Positions 42,553 to 51,454 are shown, counted from the first letter of the stretch. The stretch is DNA of 64,000 nt from Amycolatopsis japonica (GCF_000732925.1 NZ_CP008953.1:7991001-8055000), one strand, 5' to 3'. A program made the numbers and translations. The notes: a model not told the origin generated them from the letters alone.

Positions 42553-43305
42553 GTGCCTGCGTCATTTTCGATGTCGATGGCCCAGCTCGACGTCGTACTC
42601 GAAGAACTCGGGCTCGGCAGATTCGTGCTGCCCTTCGAGATCCCGACCGTCGGAACCACCATCACCGAACGCGAGCGGCACTGCGAAGAGATCTGGGCGG
42701 GGCTGGCCGACCGAGGCTTCGCCCGCGGCCGCGAACTCCTGCGCGACTACGAACAATCCCTCCGGCTCTGGGCCACCGGGGACTTCGTCCTCACCATGGA
42801 GGCGCACGAGGTGGAGGAGGACGCCGAATACCTCTATCGGGGTGCGTGGAACAGCCGCCTGGGCATCGTGAGCCAGCAGCGCGGCTTCGACATCCTCTTC
42901 GAGCCGGTCTACCCCGAACAGGTCGTCACGACGCTGCTCGGCTATCTGCCGTCCCTGCCGCCGTTCCCCGGTCGGGTGACGACGTCCAGCACGCTCCCCC
43001 CGGCCAAACGACCGGACGACCCGTTCGACGAGGACCCGAACAACCTCCGCCTGGGCGCGGCCGCCCGCTTCTTCGAACACCCGCTCGCGCGGCTGGGCAC
43101 GATCAGCGTCACCCTGCGCGACGATCGGGGTAAACCGCAGCAGAAGAGCGTCCAATGGTTCGACAGCCTTCAGGGCCGCTTCATGCTCACCACCGACCGC
43201 TTCCCCGACGGCGAAGTCCGCCGCACGTTCACCCCGACGAGTGGCTCTCACCTGGCGCGATGGGTCCACGACCTGGTCGAAGCCGCCCGCGTCGGCAGCG
43301 CGTGA
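42553..43305 (+). CDS. EspG-like ESX secretion-associated chaperone
   Basis: 250 residues from the GTG with GGGGAGG six bases upstream. The EspG-family fold is recognisable: SMAQLDVVLEELGLGRFVLP, and GLADRGFARGRELL, WATGDFVLTMEA, RLGTISVTLRDDRGKPQQKS and FPDGEVRRTFTP. EspG keeps PE/PPE-like substrates soluble and hands them to the type VII secretion machine. No EccC, EccB or mycosin gene is in the window, so it is a remote chaperone. It is divergent from pknG. Confidence 0.82.
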   Translation: MPASFSMSMAQLDVVLEELGLGRFVLPFEIPTVGTTITERERHCEEIWAGLADRGFARGRELLRDYEQSLRLWATGDFVLTMEAHEVEEDAEYLYRGAWNSRLGIVSQQRGFDILFEPVYPEQVVTTLLGYLPSLPPFPGRVTTSSTLPPAKRPDDPFDEDPNNLRLGAAARFFEHPLARLGTISVTLRDDRGKPQQKSVQWFDSLQGRFMLTTDRFPDGEVRRTFTPTSGSHLARWVHDLVEAARVGSA

Positions 43306-43399
43306 TCCTCGCCGGAAGGCGGCCTTCGAGGCCGTTTCCGCTGATATCGTGACCTGACGAGCGCTACGAGTAACCGGGACTTGGTACAGGGGAGAGACC

Positions 43400-43822
43400 A
43401 TGACGGACGGCACCGGCGGACCGCCGGGCAACTTCTCGGACATCTTGGGTGACTTCTCGGCGCAGGCCGACGCGATGGTGAAGGCCGCGAACGAGGGGCG
43501 GTTCGCGGTCAGCCCTGAGATGGGCGAGGCCTACAAGACCGCGCTCAACGACTACCTGGACAGTTGGACCGGCAACAAGATCCACTTCGACAGTCTGGCG
43601 AATTCTCCCGAGCTCGGAGCGAGCCCGTACGCGGGCGAGGTCGCCCAGCACATGAGCTTGGTCGCTTCAGGTGACGATCAGTCCGCCAAAACGCAACTCG
43701 AAACGCTTCAGAACGTGGTCGAGCGCGCCTGCGGCGCAATCGACACCGCCATAAGCAAATACAAGTCGAGCGATCACGCCGCGAGTGTCGACCTGTCTAA
43801 CCTCAACAAGGATTTCGGTTAG
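43400..43822 (+). CDS. helical ESX-cassette protein
   Basis: 140 residues with GGGGAGAG upstream. It is mostly helical: AQADAMVKAANEGRFAV, and NVVERACGAIDTAISKYKSS near the C-terminus. No WxG motif and no signal peptide. It resembles the small proteins found beside DUF3558 and PPE-like genes in Pseudonocardiaceae, possibly a PE-like partner of the large protein downstream. A broken second copy of its 3' end lies at 44567-44677. The next gene begins on the base after its stop. Confidence 0.72.
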   Translation: MTDGTGGPPGNFSDILGDFSAQADAMVKAANEGRFAVSPEMGEAYKTALNDYLDSWTGNKIHFDSLANSPELGASPYAGEVAQHMSLVASGDDQSAKTQLETLQNVVERACGAIDTAISKYKSSDHAASVDLSNLNKDFG

Positions 43823-44377
43823 ATGCGCATAACCGCCCGCCGGGTCAATAGAACTGCCGCCTTTCTCTTCCTGCCCATCTCCCTGCTGACTGTTTCCGGA
43901 TGCACCTCGGCGAAAACCGGAACACCGACGGCAACCGCGGGCACCTCCAGTCGACCACAGACAGCACCTCCCGCCGAAGGGGTTTTCGGCGATTTGAAGG
44001 CATGTGATCTCCTGGAACCCGTCACCAGCGAGAAGGGGTTCAGTCCGGCAGCCCCGGAGACCTACCAAAGCGACAACGGCTGCCGCGCCAACAAGCCACG
44101 CTATGGCACCGCCACCACCTACCTGGTCGAGAACGCCGGCATTTCCGACCTGAAACCGGACGGCGGGCAGACCACTGAGACAAGTGTGACAGGAAAGAAG
44201 GCTGTAGAAATTTCCGGCGGCGGCGGTAAAGGGAATTGCCTGATCGGAATTTCGGTCACGGACAAATCCAGGGCCACGGTGAGCGTGACTCTGTCAAGTG
44301 GCACGACTGAACAGGCTTGCACGGACGCGAAGTCCATCGCCGAGCAGATCGCACCGAAGCTTCCCCAAGGCAGCTGA
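43823..44377 (+). CDS. DUF3558 lipoprotein, copy 1
   Basis: 184 residues. The lipobox is ISLLTVSGCTS. The DUF3558 core includes FGDLKACDLLEPVTSEKGF, YQSDNGC and CTDAKSIAEQIAPKLP. It is anchored outside the membrane; function unknown. It is paralogous to 44678-45241; the last 78 bases and the following DNA are nearly identical between the two. Confidence 0.85.
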   Translation: MRITARRVNRTAAFLFLPISLLTVSGCTSAKTGTPTATAGTSSRPQTAPPAEGVFGDLKACDLLEPVTSEKGFSPAAPETYQSDNGCRANKPRYGTATTYLVENAGISDLKPDGGQTTETSVTGKKAVEISGGGGKGNCLIGISVTDKSRATVSVTLSSGTTEQACTDAKSIAEQIAPKLPQGS

Positions 44378-44566
44378 CCAGAACAGGGAGGGGACCATGG
44401 CGGACAACGCCGGTCAGGACAAGGTCGATTCCGCGATGAACCTCGACGGCAAAGCGCGCCGGACGTATGAGGGAAAGCGCTACGCGGAGACCTACGACGA
44501 GGTCAACCAGGGGCCAGGCGGCAACGCCGTGACCGCACGGCTGACAGCGGAGGCGAAAGCCGCCCA
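44300..44566 (+). repeat. 267-base duplicated segment, copy 1
   Basis: It matches 45164-45430 base for base except one substitution (44558 A, 45422 G). It covers the C-terminal 26 codons of the DUF3558 gene, the intergenic region and the first 57 codons of the PPE-like gene. Homology to that gene ends at 44566. Confidence 0.9.
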
Positions 44567-44681
44567 CCATCGTCGAACGCGCACAAGCGGCAATCGACAC
44601 CGCGATCGGCAAAATATCAGTCCAGTGACCATGCGGCCAGCAAGGATCTGTCCGATATCGGCAAGGAAATCTACTAGATGA
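44397..44681 (+). pseudogene. chimeric remnant: 5' end of the PPE-like gene joined to a 3' end of the helical gene
   Basis: An open frame of 94 codons. Codons 1-56 are identical to the start of the gene at 45261 (MADNAGQDKVDSAMNLDGKA). From 44567 the DNA instead matches the 3' end of the helical gene at 43400 in another frame. That frame reads IVERAQAAIDTAIGK and, after a one-base shift in an AAAA run near 44613, SSDHAASKDLSDIGKEIY to a stop at 44677. So it joins two partial genes and carries a frameshift. It marks the joint of a tandem duplication. Confidence 0.85.
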
Positions 44682-45241
44682 GCCAGTACGGTGCCAAGTT
44701 TCCGAAGCGTTCTCTTCTGATCGCGCTCGCAGCCCTACCACTCGCCCTTGCGGGGTGCACGACCGAGAAACCCGGAAATCCGACTCCGTCGATTCCCGCG
44801 CCGTCAACATCCGGCCAAGGCTCCAGCGCCTCCCCCCAAGATGCCTTCGGTGATTTGAAGGCATGCGATCTGCTTGAGCCGATCGCTTCTTCACTGGGAT
44901 TCGATCCTCCCGCGGCCGAGACGTACGAGAGTGACAACGGTTGCGGTTCGAGCAAGCCGCGATACGGGACGGTAGCGGTCTACCTCGTGCCCAATGCGGG
45001 AATCACGGAGCTGAAGACCGACACCGGGGAGATGAACCAGATCACCGTCGCCGGCCGCAAGGCGGTCGAGCTGCCTGGAAGCGCGGGCAAGGGCGCCTGT
45101 CTGATCGGGATCGCCGTTGCCGAGAAGGCCCGGGCGACGGTGAATCTCGGCCTTTCGAACAGCGGCACGACTGAACAGGCTTGCACGGACGCGAAGTCCA
45201 TCGCCGAGCAGATCGCACCGAAGCTTCCCCAAGGCAGCTGA
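44678..45241 (+). CDS. DUF3558 lipoprotein, copy 2
   Basis: 187 residues, ATG immediately after the remnant's TAG. Lipobox LALAGCTT. Core FGDLKACDLLEPIASSLGFD, YESDNGC and CTDAKSIAEQIAPKLP. Most of it has diverged from copy 1, while the last 26 codons are identical, as expected from recombination at the joint. The PPE-like gene follows after 19 bases. Confidence 0.85.
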   Translation: MSQYGAKFPKRSLLIALAALPLALAGCTTEKPGNPTPSIPAPSTSGQGSSASPQDAFGDLKACDLLEPIASSLGFDPPAAETYESDNGCGSSKPRYGTVAVYLVPNAGITELKTDTGEMNQITVAGRKAVELPGSAGKGACLIGIAVAEKARATVNLGLSNSGTTEQACTDAKSIAEQIAPKLPQGS

Positions 45242-45430
45242 CCAGAACAGGGAGGGGACCATGGCGGACAACGCCGGTCAGGACAAGGTCGATTCCGCGA
45301 TGAACCTCGACGGCAAAGCGCGCCGGACGTATGAGGGAAAGCGCTACGCGGAGACCTACGACGAGGTCAACCAGGGGCCAGGCGGCAACGCCGTGACCGC
45401 ACGGCTGACAGCGGAGGCGAAGGCCGCCCA
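45164..45430 (+). repeat. 267-base duplicated segment, copy 2
   Basis: Counterpart of 44300-44566, offset 864 bases. Here it continues into the full-length PPE-like gene. Confidence 0.9.
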
Positions 45431-46733
45431 GTATTCGGGTGAGCAGGCCGAATCCCTCGCCCAAGGCCAGCAGTTCCGGGCCGGGCTCGGGTCCTCGAAC
45501 CAACGCTACGAGGGCAACTCGCACCGCGACCTGATCGGCATGGTCACCGACAACCTCTCCGCCGAGAAGATCGACCAAAAGGGCGAGATCTGGAACAAGC
45601 AGGGTGACGCGCTGAACACCTTCAGCAGCGCACTCAGCTCCGCCGCCAGTAAAGAAGGCGCCCACTGGCAGGGGACCTCCGCGGAGGCCGCGCACGGGTT
45701 CTTCAAGAGTCTGGGCAAGTGGGCCGACACCGCGGGCGACGGCGCTTACCTGGCCTCCAACCGCTTCTCCCAGTCCGCCGCAGCGGCCACCTCCGCGAAG
45801 AACTCCATGCCCGAAGAGATCCCCTTCGACCGCAACGCCGAGTACAAGAACGCCCTCAACCAGCTCGCGACGGGGAATCTCGCCGGCGCGGTGGACACGG
45901 TCGGCAACATCTCGGCCAAGCAGGAGCAGTCGTTCCAGGCGCATCAGCAGGCCGCGCAGGTGATGCACAACTACGACCAGTCGCTCTTCGACGTCAATTC
46001 CAAGCAGCCCACCTTCGCCCCGCCGCCGGAGATGGGCGAGTCGACGACGGCGTCCGGGTTTTCCGGGGGCACCGAGCCCAGGGGCTTCAGCGGCGGGCCG
46101 GGGCCTGGGCCCAACAGTGGTCCAGGGCCAGGAGTGCCGGGTGGTCCGAGCGGGCCGACGCCGGGGCCCGGGATCACCACGGGCGGCGGGCACACCGGCG
46201 TGCCGGGGCCCAATCAGCCGGTCAGCGGGCCGCCGGGGTCGTTCCGGCCGGGGCCGGGGCCGGGTTTGGCGGCGATGAACGGGCCTGGTCCGACCGGGCT
46301 CGGGCGGCTGGGCAGCGAGCAGTATCGCGGCAAGCCCGGCCGGACGACGAGCGGGCCGGGCGGCAGTGCGGCGAACCGGTTGACCAGTGGCGGGTTCGGG
46401 CGCAACGGCGGGTCCGGCAACGTCGCCGAGCGGCTCGCTGGTGGCAAGGTTTCGGCCGGTGACGCCGAGAAGCTCGCGGGCAAGGGCGGCGGGTCCGGGT
46501 CGGGCAAGCTGCCGGAGGAGCGCGTCACCCGGGGTGGCGCGGCCGCGGCGGGCAAGAGCGGCGGGCACGGACCGATGGGGGCCGGCGCGCCCGGTGGCAA
46601 GGGGCAGAAGGAAGAGGACAAGGAAAAGAAGGCCCCGAACTACCTGCAGGAGGAAGACGCCGACGTCTTGTTCGGCGGCTACGACGGCGAGATGAAGCCG
46701 GTGCCGCCGGTGATCGGCGACAAATCCCCGTAA
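45261..46733 (+). CDS. PPE-like type VII secretion substrate with a Gly/Pro-rich tail
   Basis: 490 residues with GGGAGGGG upstream. The N-terminal 240 residues are helical. A WxG turn lies in EGAHWQGTSAEAAHGFFKSL near residue 135. The middle is a Gly/Pro repeat region (GPGPGPNSGPGPGVPGG). The C-terminus ends in APNYLQEEDADVLFGGYDG and PVPPVIGDKSP, like other Pseudonocardiaceae ESX proteins. It likely pairs with the helical protein and needs EspG. The function after secretion is unknown. Confidence 0.78.
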   Translation: MADNAGQDKVDSAMNLDGKARRTYEGKRYAETYDEVNQGPGGNAVTARLTAEAKAAQYSGEQAESLAQGQQFRAGLGSSNQRYEGNSHRDLIGMVTDNLSAEKIDQKGEIWNKQGDALNTFSSALSSAASKEGAHWQGTSAEAAHGFFKSLGKWADTAGDGAYLASNRFSQSAAAATSAKNSMPEEIPFDRNAEYKNALNQLATGNLAGAVDTVGNISAKQEQSFQAHQQAAQVMHNYDQSLFDVNSKQPTFAPPPEMGESTTASGFSGGTEPRGFSGGPGPGPNSGPGPGVPGGPSGPTPGPGITTGGGHTGVPGPNQPVSGPPGSFRPGPGPGLAAMNGPGPTGLGRLGSEQYRGKPGRTTSGPGGSAANRLTSGGFGRNGGSGNVAERLAGGKVSAGDAEKLAGKGGGSGSGKLPEERVTRGGAAAAGKSGGHGPMGAGAPGGKGQKEEDKEKKAPNYLQEEDADVLFGGYDGEMKPVPPVIGDKSP

Positions 46734-46740
46734 GACGAAG

Positions 46741-46773
46741 CGGGCCGTTCGGGAGCGAATCCCGAACGGCCCG
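46741..46773. terminator. bidirectional terminator between the cassette and glnH
   Basis: 14-base arms CGGGCCGTTCGGGA (46741-46754) and complement (46760-46773), loop GCGAA, then TTCT. It lies between convergent stops at 46733 and 46777. Confidence 0.85.
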
Positions 46774-46776
46774 TTC

Positions 46777-47745
46777 TCATTTGTACACCGGCGACGGCGG
46801 TGTCCCGCCCTCGAGTTTGTTCCCGATCCATTTGGCGTAGATCGCCTGCCACGCGCCACCGCGGACGTTCTCCAGCACGGCGTTCACGTACCGCACCATG
46901 TCCTCGTTCTCCTTCGGGATACCGATGCCGTAGTTCTCCTCGGTGAACCGGTCCCCCACGATCTTCAGCGTCGGGTCCTGCGCGAGCATCCCGGCGAGGA
47001 TGACGTCGTCCGTCGACACCGCCTCGACCTGCTTCTGCTGCAGCATCACCAGGCAGTCCGACCAGTTGTCCACCGAGACCGGCACCGGCTTCGACGGATC
47101 CGCCGCGATCTTCGTCAGCGAGGTCGACGTCTTGGTCGCGCACACCCGCCGCCCGGCGAGGTCCGAAAGCTGCCCGACCTTCGAGCCGGATTCGACCAGG
47201 ATCCGTTGCCCCGCTTGGTAATAAGCGGTCGAGAAATTGACCTTCTTCAGCCGGCTGCAGGTGATGCTGTACGTCCGCACCACGATGTCGACCTGCTTCT
47301 TCTCGAGCACTTCTTCCCGCAGTTTCGACGGGATGGCCCGGAACTGGACGCGGCCTTCCGCGCTGCCGAAGATCGCCTTCGCGATCTCGTTGACCATGTC
47401 GATGTCGAAACCTTCGAGCTGGCCCGACGTCGGATTGCGGAAGCCGAACAGGAACGTCGTCTGGTCGACGCCCGCGACGAGCTTGCCGTTCTCCTTGATC
47501 TTCGCCATCGTCGATCCGCTGGTGATCGACGTGCCGCTGGTCGGCCGCAGGCTGGCCAACGGGTTGCAGCTCGTGTCGGTCGTTCCGCCACCGCCGGCGT
47601 TGTCGGCGCCGCCGACGTTCGCGGGCAGCGGCGGCGCGACGTCGCCGACGGGTGCCGGGTCGACCGGCGCCCCTGCGCTGCCACAAGCCGTCGCCAGCAC
47701 CAAAACCGCGCCGAGCACGGCCGTTCGCAGACCGTTCCGCATCAC
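46777..47745 (-). CDS. glnH: GlnH-type glutamate/aspartate-binding lipoprotein
   Basis: 322 residues. Lipobox LVLATACGS. The periplasmic-binding fold has KLVAGVDQTTFLFGFRNP, GFDIDMVNEIAKAIFG and ENYGIGIPKENEDMVRYVNA. In mycobacteria GlnH binds amino acids and signals through GlnX to PknG rather than feeding a transporter, and no permease gene is here either. It overlaps the glnX stop by 4 bases. Confidence 0.88.
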   Translation of the reverse strand: MMRNGLRTAVLGAVLVLATACGSAGAPVDPAPVGDVAPPLPANVGGADNAGGGGTTDTSCNPLASLRPTSGTSITSGSTMAKIKENGKLVAGVDQTTFLFGFRNPTSGQLEGFDIDMVNEIAKAIFGSAEGRVQFRAIPSKLREEVLEKKQVDIVVRTYSITCSRLKKVNFSTAYYQAGQRILVESGSKVGQLSDLAGRRVCATKTSTSLTKIAADPSKPVPVSVDNWSDCLVMLQQKQVEAVSTDDVILAGMLAQDPTLKIVGDRFTEENYGIGIPKENEDMVRYVNAVLENVRGGAWQAIYAKWIGNKLEGGTPPSPVYK

Positions 47746-49127
47746 CGGTACTCCCTCAGCCGTTCACGGATTCCCAGGGCCGACCCCGCCGCCGCCAGCA
47801 CCGCCAGCACCGCGATGCCCGGCGCGAGCAGGGTCAGGGCGCGGTCTGCGCCGCGGGTGTCGTCGAGGAATTCCTGTCGTCCCACGTTGATCGCGGCCAC
47901 CAGGTTCTCGTCGAGCCGCAGGAACGCCCCGGCCGCGCTGTCCTTCTTGTCGTCGCGGGTGGCCGTGGCGACGGCGTCCTGGTAGAAGCCGTCTTCGTCC
48001 TGCCGCCGTACCTCGCCGTGCGCCTTGAACCACGCCGACGCCGCCTGGATGGCCGCGTCCACCTTCTCCGCGGCCGCGCCGCCCGCCGCGAGTCCGCGGG
48101 CCTCGCCCAGCAGACCGCCTTGGCCGTCCGTCCCGCCGAGTTGCGCGGCGAGATCGCCGAAGTTCTTTTCGTACGCCGCGCCGTCGCCGCGGGCGACGAG
48201 GGTCAGCGTTTCGTCGGCGCGCGCCTGCAGCGCCGCGATCCTCGCCCGGACGAGCACGTCCACCTGGTGCGAGCCGTCTTCCTCACCGCTGCCGACGAGG
48301 GTGCTCTGCACGATCAGCGCGACCGCGCCCCACAGCAGGGCGACCACCACCGACGCGGTCGCGACGACGAGCCCGACGTTCAGCAACCGGTTGGTCTTCC
48401 GCGTCAGGTGCACCTGGGTGACGATCAGCGCGGCGAGCAGGGCGAGCATCAAAGCCGTTGCCAGCCAAGGGAATCCGGTCGCGTCGTCCTGTTCGGCGGC
48501 GAGCCGGTCGGTGTCGGTCCGGTAGAGATCCTGTGCGGCGGGAAGGATTTTCGCCCGCATCAGTTCGGACGCCTCGCGCAGATACGAGGCACCGACGGGA
48601 TAACCCTGCCGGTTGTAGACGCGTGCGGTCTCGATCAGTCCCGTGTAGACGGGGATTTCGCGGCCGAGGATGTTGATCTGCTCGGCCGCCTTGCCCGCGC
48701 CGGACGAGTCCGATGCCGCCCTCGCCAGCGCCGCGCCGGCCTCCGCGATGTCGCGGTCGTACCGCTGGCGCATCAAGGGCGGCTCGGTGCCGATGGAGAG
48801 GAACGAACTGGCGGCCGTCGCGTCGGCGTCCGAAAGCGCGCGATAGACCTGTTGCGCGGCGGCGGCCAGCGGTTCGCGGTGGTCGATCAGGCCGTTGATC
48901 GTGTCCTTCTTGTCCTGTGCCGCCAGCGTGCCGAACAGCCCGGCGACCAGCGACAGCAGGACGAGCCCGATCGCGATCACCGACAACCTGCCCGGCGTGG
49001 TCGCCGCGGAGCGGACGATCGCGCGGATCCCGTTCCCCGGCAGCTCGAGCAGCCCGGCGATCCCGCCGCGGCCTTCCGGCGCGGGGGGTGGCGCGGGGCT
49101 CCCCGGCCGGGTCACAGTGCTCGTCAT
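47742..49127 (-). CDS. glnX: GlnX-type transmembrane signal transducer
   Basis: 461 residues. A TM segment near 50-68 (LSVIAIGLVLLSLVAGLFGT), an exported helical domain, two TM segments near 215-275, a second exported helical domain and a last TM near the C-terminus. The exported parts resemble chemoreceptor-like four-helix domains. It links GlnH outside to PknG inside in the mycobacterial model. The gene order glnX-glnH is conserved; pknG is displaced. Confidence 0.82.
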   Translation of the reverse strand: MTSTVTRPGSPAPPPAPEGRGGIAGLLELPGNGIRAIVRSAATTPGRLSVIAIGLVLLSLVAGLFGTLAAQDKKDTINGLIDHREPLAAAAQQVYRALSDADATAASSFLSIGTEPPLMRQRYDRDIAEAGAALARAASDSSGAGKAAEQINILGREIPVYTGLIETARVYNRQGYPVGASYLREASELMRAKILPAAQDLYRTDTDRLAAEQDDATGFPWLATALMLALLAALIVTQVHLTRKTNRLLNVGLVVATASVVVALLWGAVALIVQSTLVGSGEEDGSHQVDVLVRARIAALQARADETLTLVARGDGAAYEKNFGDLAAQLGGTDGQGGLLGEARGLAAGGAAAEKVDAAIQAASAWFKAHGEVRRQDEDGFYQDAVATATRDDKKDSAAGAFLRLDENLVAAINVGRQEFLDDTRGADRALTLLAPGIAVLAVLAAAGSALGIRERLREYR

Positions 49128-49257
49128 CGCCGATCCTCCCCATTGGCTCTATCCGCAAAGAAGGTATCCGAGTCGGGATCAGCGCAGCCAGTGACACCAG
49201 GGTGTGTCATCGGCACGTGATCTCCGGGCCGTACCGCACGATTGCGCACACCGAAGG

Positions 49258-50508
49258 TCAAGCCCGGACGGCGGGCGCGACGGAGTGCGGCAGGACGTCG
49301 CCGTCGGCGGGCCGCTCGACGACGACCTCGACGTCGTCGTCGAACCGGTACGGCCTGGCCAGCAGGAACCCGCCGAAATGCCGCCTCATCCTGGACATCT
49401 CCGCGCGGACGGTGACGGTGCGCCCGGCGTCGCCGAAGAGGTCGAGCGACAGTTCCGAGGCCGACCTCCCCTGACGATGGCGCGCGAGGACGTACAGCAT
49501 CTCCGCGTGCCGTGGGCTCAGCCGATGCGACCAGGTGCCTGCCGCGCCCGAGACGCGCAGCGTGCTTTCCCGCGACGACCTCAGATCGAGCACGACCCGG
49601 GTCGGCGACGCGTCCTCCTCCTCGGTGAGCCGGACGAGCCAGCCGCCGGGCAGTGGCTCCAGCAGGCAGTTGCCGTACGTCGGCAGCCAGGTGCGGCCGG
49701 GGGCGGCGTCGTTCGGCAGCGCGATCCGGCCGACCGGGACGAGCCCCGCCGAGGCCGCGATCCAGCCGTGCGGGTCGGTGATGACCGCCCGGCCCTTCAC
49801 CTTGGCGAGCAGGGGCGTGGCCAGGCCGCGTAACCGTTCGAGATCCGAGAGGTGCGTGGTGCGCAGATGCGCTTCGGCGAGCTTCGCGACCGCGTCGACC
49901 AGGGCGAGGGTGGACGGATGCACGGTGGAAGCCGGTCCCGAGAGGTCGACGGCGCCGAGCAGCCTGCCGTTCCTCGGATCGTGCAGTGGCGCGGCGGCGC
50001 AGGTCCAGTCGTGCTGGTTGCTGACGTAGTGCTCGGCCGAGTAGACCTGCACCGGATGCCTGGCGACCAGCGCCGTCCCGATGGCGTTGGTGCCCGTGGC
50101 GGGTTCGTGCCAGTCCGCCCCTTCGACGAAGCCGAGCCCGTCGGCGCGACGGCGGACCGCGGTGCTGCCGTCGCGCCAGAGCACCCGGCCGTCCGCGTCG
50201 ACGACGACCATGATGTGCGCGGCCTGCTCGGCGAGGCCGATCAGACCGCCGCGAAGGGCGGGGAGGACGGTCGCGAGGCCGCTGCCCCGACGCCGGGCTT
50301 CCAGCTGTTCCGGGGCGAGCGGAGGAGTCGGCGAGCCGTGGTCCGGGTCCAGGCCCAGCCGCCGCATACGCTGCCAGGACGCGCCGATCACCGCACGTGG
50401 CCTGCCCGGGAGCGTGGTCCCGGCGAGCGCGGCCTCGCGCACTTCGGCGAGGGCACGCGCGTGCCGCCGCGGATCCGCACCGACCGGCAGCGCCGCCTCG
50501 AGCTGCAC
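49258..50508 (-). CDS. GAF-domain transcriptional regulator, AcoR-like without AAA+
   Basis: 416 residues. N-terminal SWQRMRRLGLDPDH and HIMVVVDADGRVLWRDG, then a GAF domain with GADWHEPATGTNAIGTALVA and AAAPLHDPRNGRLLGAVDLS. These match the sensor half of AcoR-type activators. The sigma-54 AAA+ module is absent. The C-terminal part (LSPRHAEMLYVLARHRQGRS) ends in a winged-helix-like region. It lies just downstream of an AcoX-like gene, supporting a link to acetoin or diol metabolism. Confidence 0.78.
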   Translation of the reverse strand: MQLEAALPVGADPRRHARALAEVREAALAGTTLPGRPRAVIGASWQRMRRLGLDPDHGSPTPPLAPEQLEARRRGSGLATVLPALRGGLIGLAEQAAHIMVVVDADGRVLWRDGSTAVRRRADGLGFVEGADWHEPATGTNAIGTALVARHPVQVYSAEHYVSNQHDWTCAAAPLHDPRNGRLLGAVDLSGPASTVHPSTLALVDAVAKLAEAHLRTTHLSDLERLRGLATPLLAKVKGRAVITDPHGWIAASAGLVPVGRIALPNDAAPGRTWLPTYGNCLLEPLPGGWLVRLTEEEDASPTRVVLDLRSSRESTLRVSGAAGTWSHRLSPRHAEMLYVLARHRQGRSASELSLDLFGDAGRTVTVRAEMSRMRRHFGGFLLARPYRFDDDVEVVVERPADGDVLPHSVAPAVRA

Positions 50509-50584
50509 CTGGCCTACTCCTTCTGCTCTGTTCAGGCCAGTGTGCCCGCGTGCGCCGGGGAGCGGAAGGTCTCTGTGACCTGGG

Positions 50585-51454
50585 CTAGGGCAAGGGTGCG
50601 TCCGCCAGGCGGGGCGTGGGAAGGGCCGGCGTCGGTTTCCGGCCGAGCAGCAGGCCGGTCCGGGTGGCCTCGGCCATCACGGCGCGGACGTCGACGCACC
50701 ACGGCCCGTCGGGTTTCAACTCGACGAAAGCGCTCTCTCCTGGTTTGAGCACGAAATGCGGCTGGCCGTCCAGCGCGATGGAGCCGCCGCCCGCGGCGAG
50801 ATCGACGCGGACCCCGGCTTCCAGCACGCTCCAGCCGCGTACGCCCACCTCCCGCACCTCGCCGGGCGCGATCGGCGCCTGTACGACGTACGGCGTCTCG
50901 TCGACCGGTCCGAGCGAGACCGCGACACCGTCCACAGTGGACTTCGGGCTGGGACACAGCCGTCCTGGGATGCTCGACAGCCCGACCCCGTCCGGAACCG
51001 CGAAAGTGCAGTACAGCTCGGTCAGCGACGCGGGATCCCATCGGCTCTCCGAGCACACGCTGACGTCGATCAGCGCGATCTCGCGCCGGGCCTTCGTGAC
51101 GACTTCGAGCACGGTGGCGCGGTTCGTGACCAGGTCCGTGTCCACCTGATGGGTGGCCACCAGCCCCGCGGCGAGCCCGGCGACGGCGGACTCGTCGGCA
51201 CCCCCGGCGGGCAGCATCAGCAGCGGGACGTCGCCACAGGCGGCCGCCGCGGCCCGCATCATGGTCGCGTTGCCCAGGCAGATGAGCACGCTCGCACCCG
51301 CGTCCACCATCCGGCGGACGGTGCCGATGATCTTGCCCGCGTCGGTCCACACCATCACGCGGCCGACGCCGGCCACCCTCAGTGCCGAACGCAGGCTCTG
51401 GATGTCACGCTCCGAAGCGGGGTTCGCCACGATCCCCGCAACCGCTTCGCCCAC
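50585..51454 (-). CDS. AcoX-like ATP-NAD kinase family protein
   Basis: 289 residues from the GTG with GGAGGA upstream; the longer frame upstream is rejected. AGIVANPASERDIQSLRSA at the start and VLICLGNATMMRAAAAA, then LLMLPAGGADESAVAGLAAG, give the ATP-NAD kinase-like fold. The GGDGT motif of true NAD kinases is replaced by LGNAT, typical of AcoX. AcoX has no confirmed reaction. The neighbouring GAF regulator is the only other aco-like gene here. Confidence 0.72.
   Translation of the reverse strand: MGEAVAGIVANPASERDIQSLRSALRVAGVGRVMVWTDAGKIIGTVRRMVDAGASVLICLGNATMMRAAAAACGDVPLLMLPAGGADESAVAGLAAGLVATHQVDTDLVTNRATVLEVVTKARREIALIDVSVCSESRWDPASLTELYCTFAVPDGVGLSSIPGRLCPSPKSTVDGVAVSLGPVDETPYVVQAPIAPGEVREVGVRGWSVLEAGVRVDLAAGGGSIALDGQPHFVLKPGESAFVELKPDGPWCVDVRAVMAEATRTGLLLGRKPTPALPTPRLADAPLP

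Noticed and set aside
39689..42871. 1060-residue open frame on the plus strand
   Set aside because: Antisense of pknG. Low-complexity Arg/Ala composition; it also runs through the palindrome and into the EspG gene.
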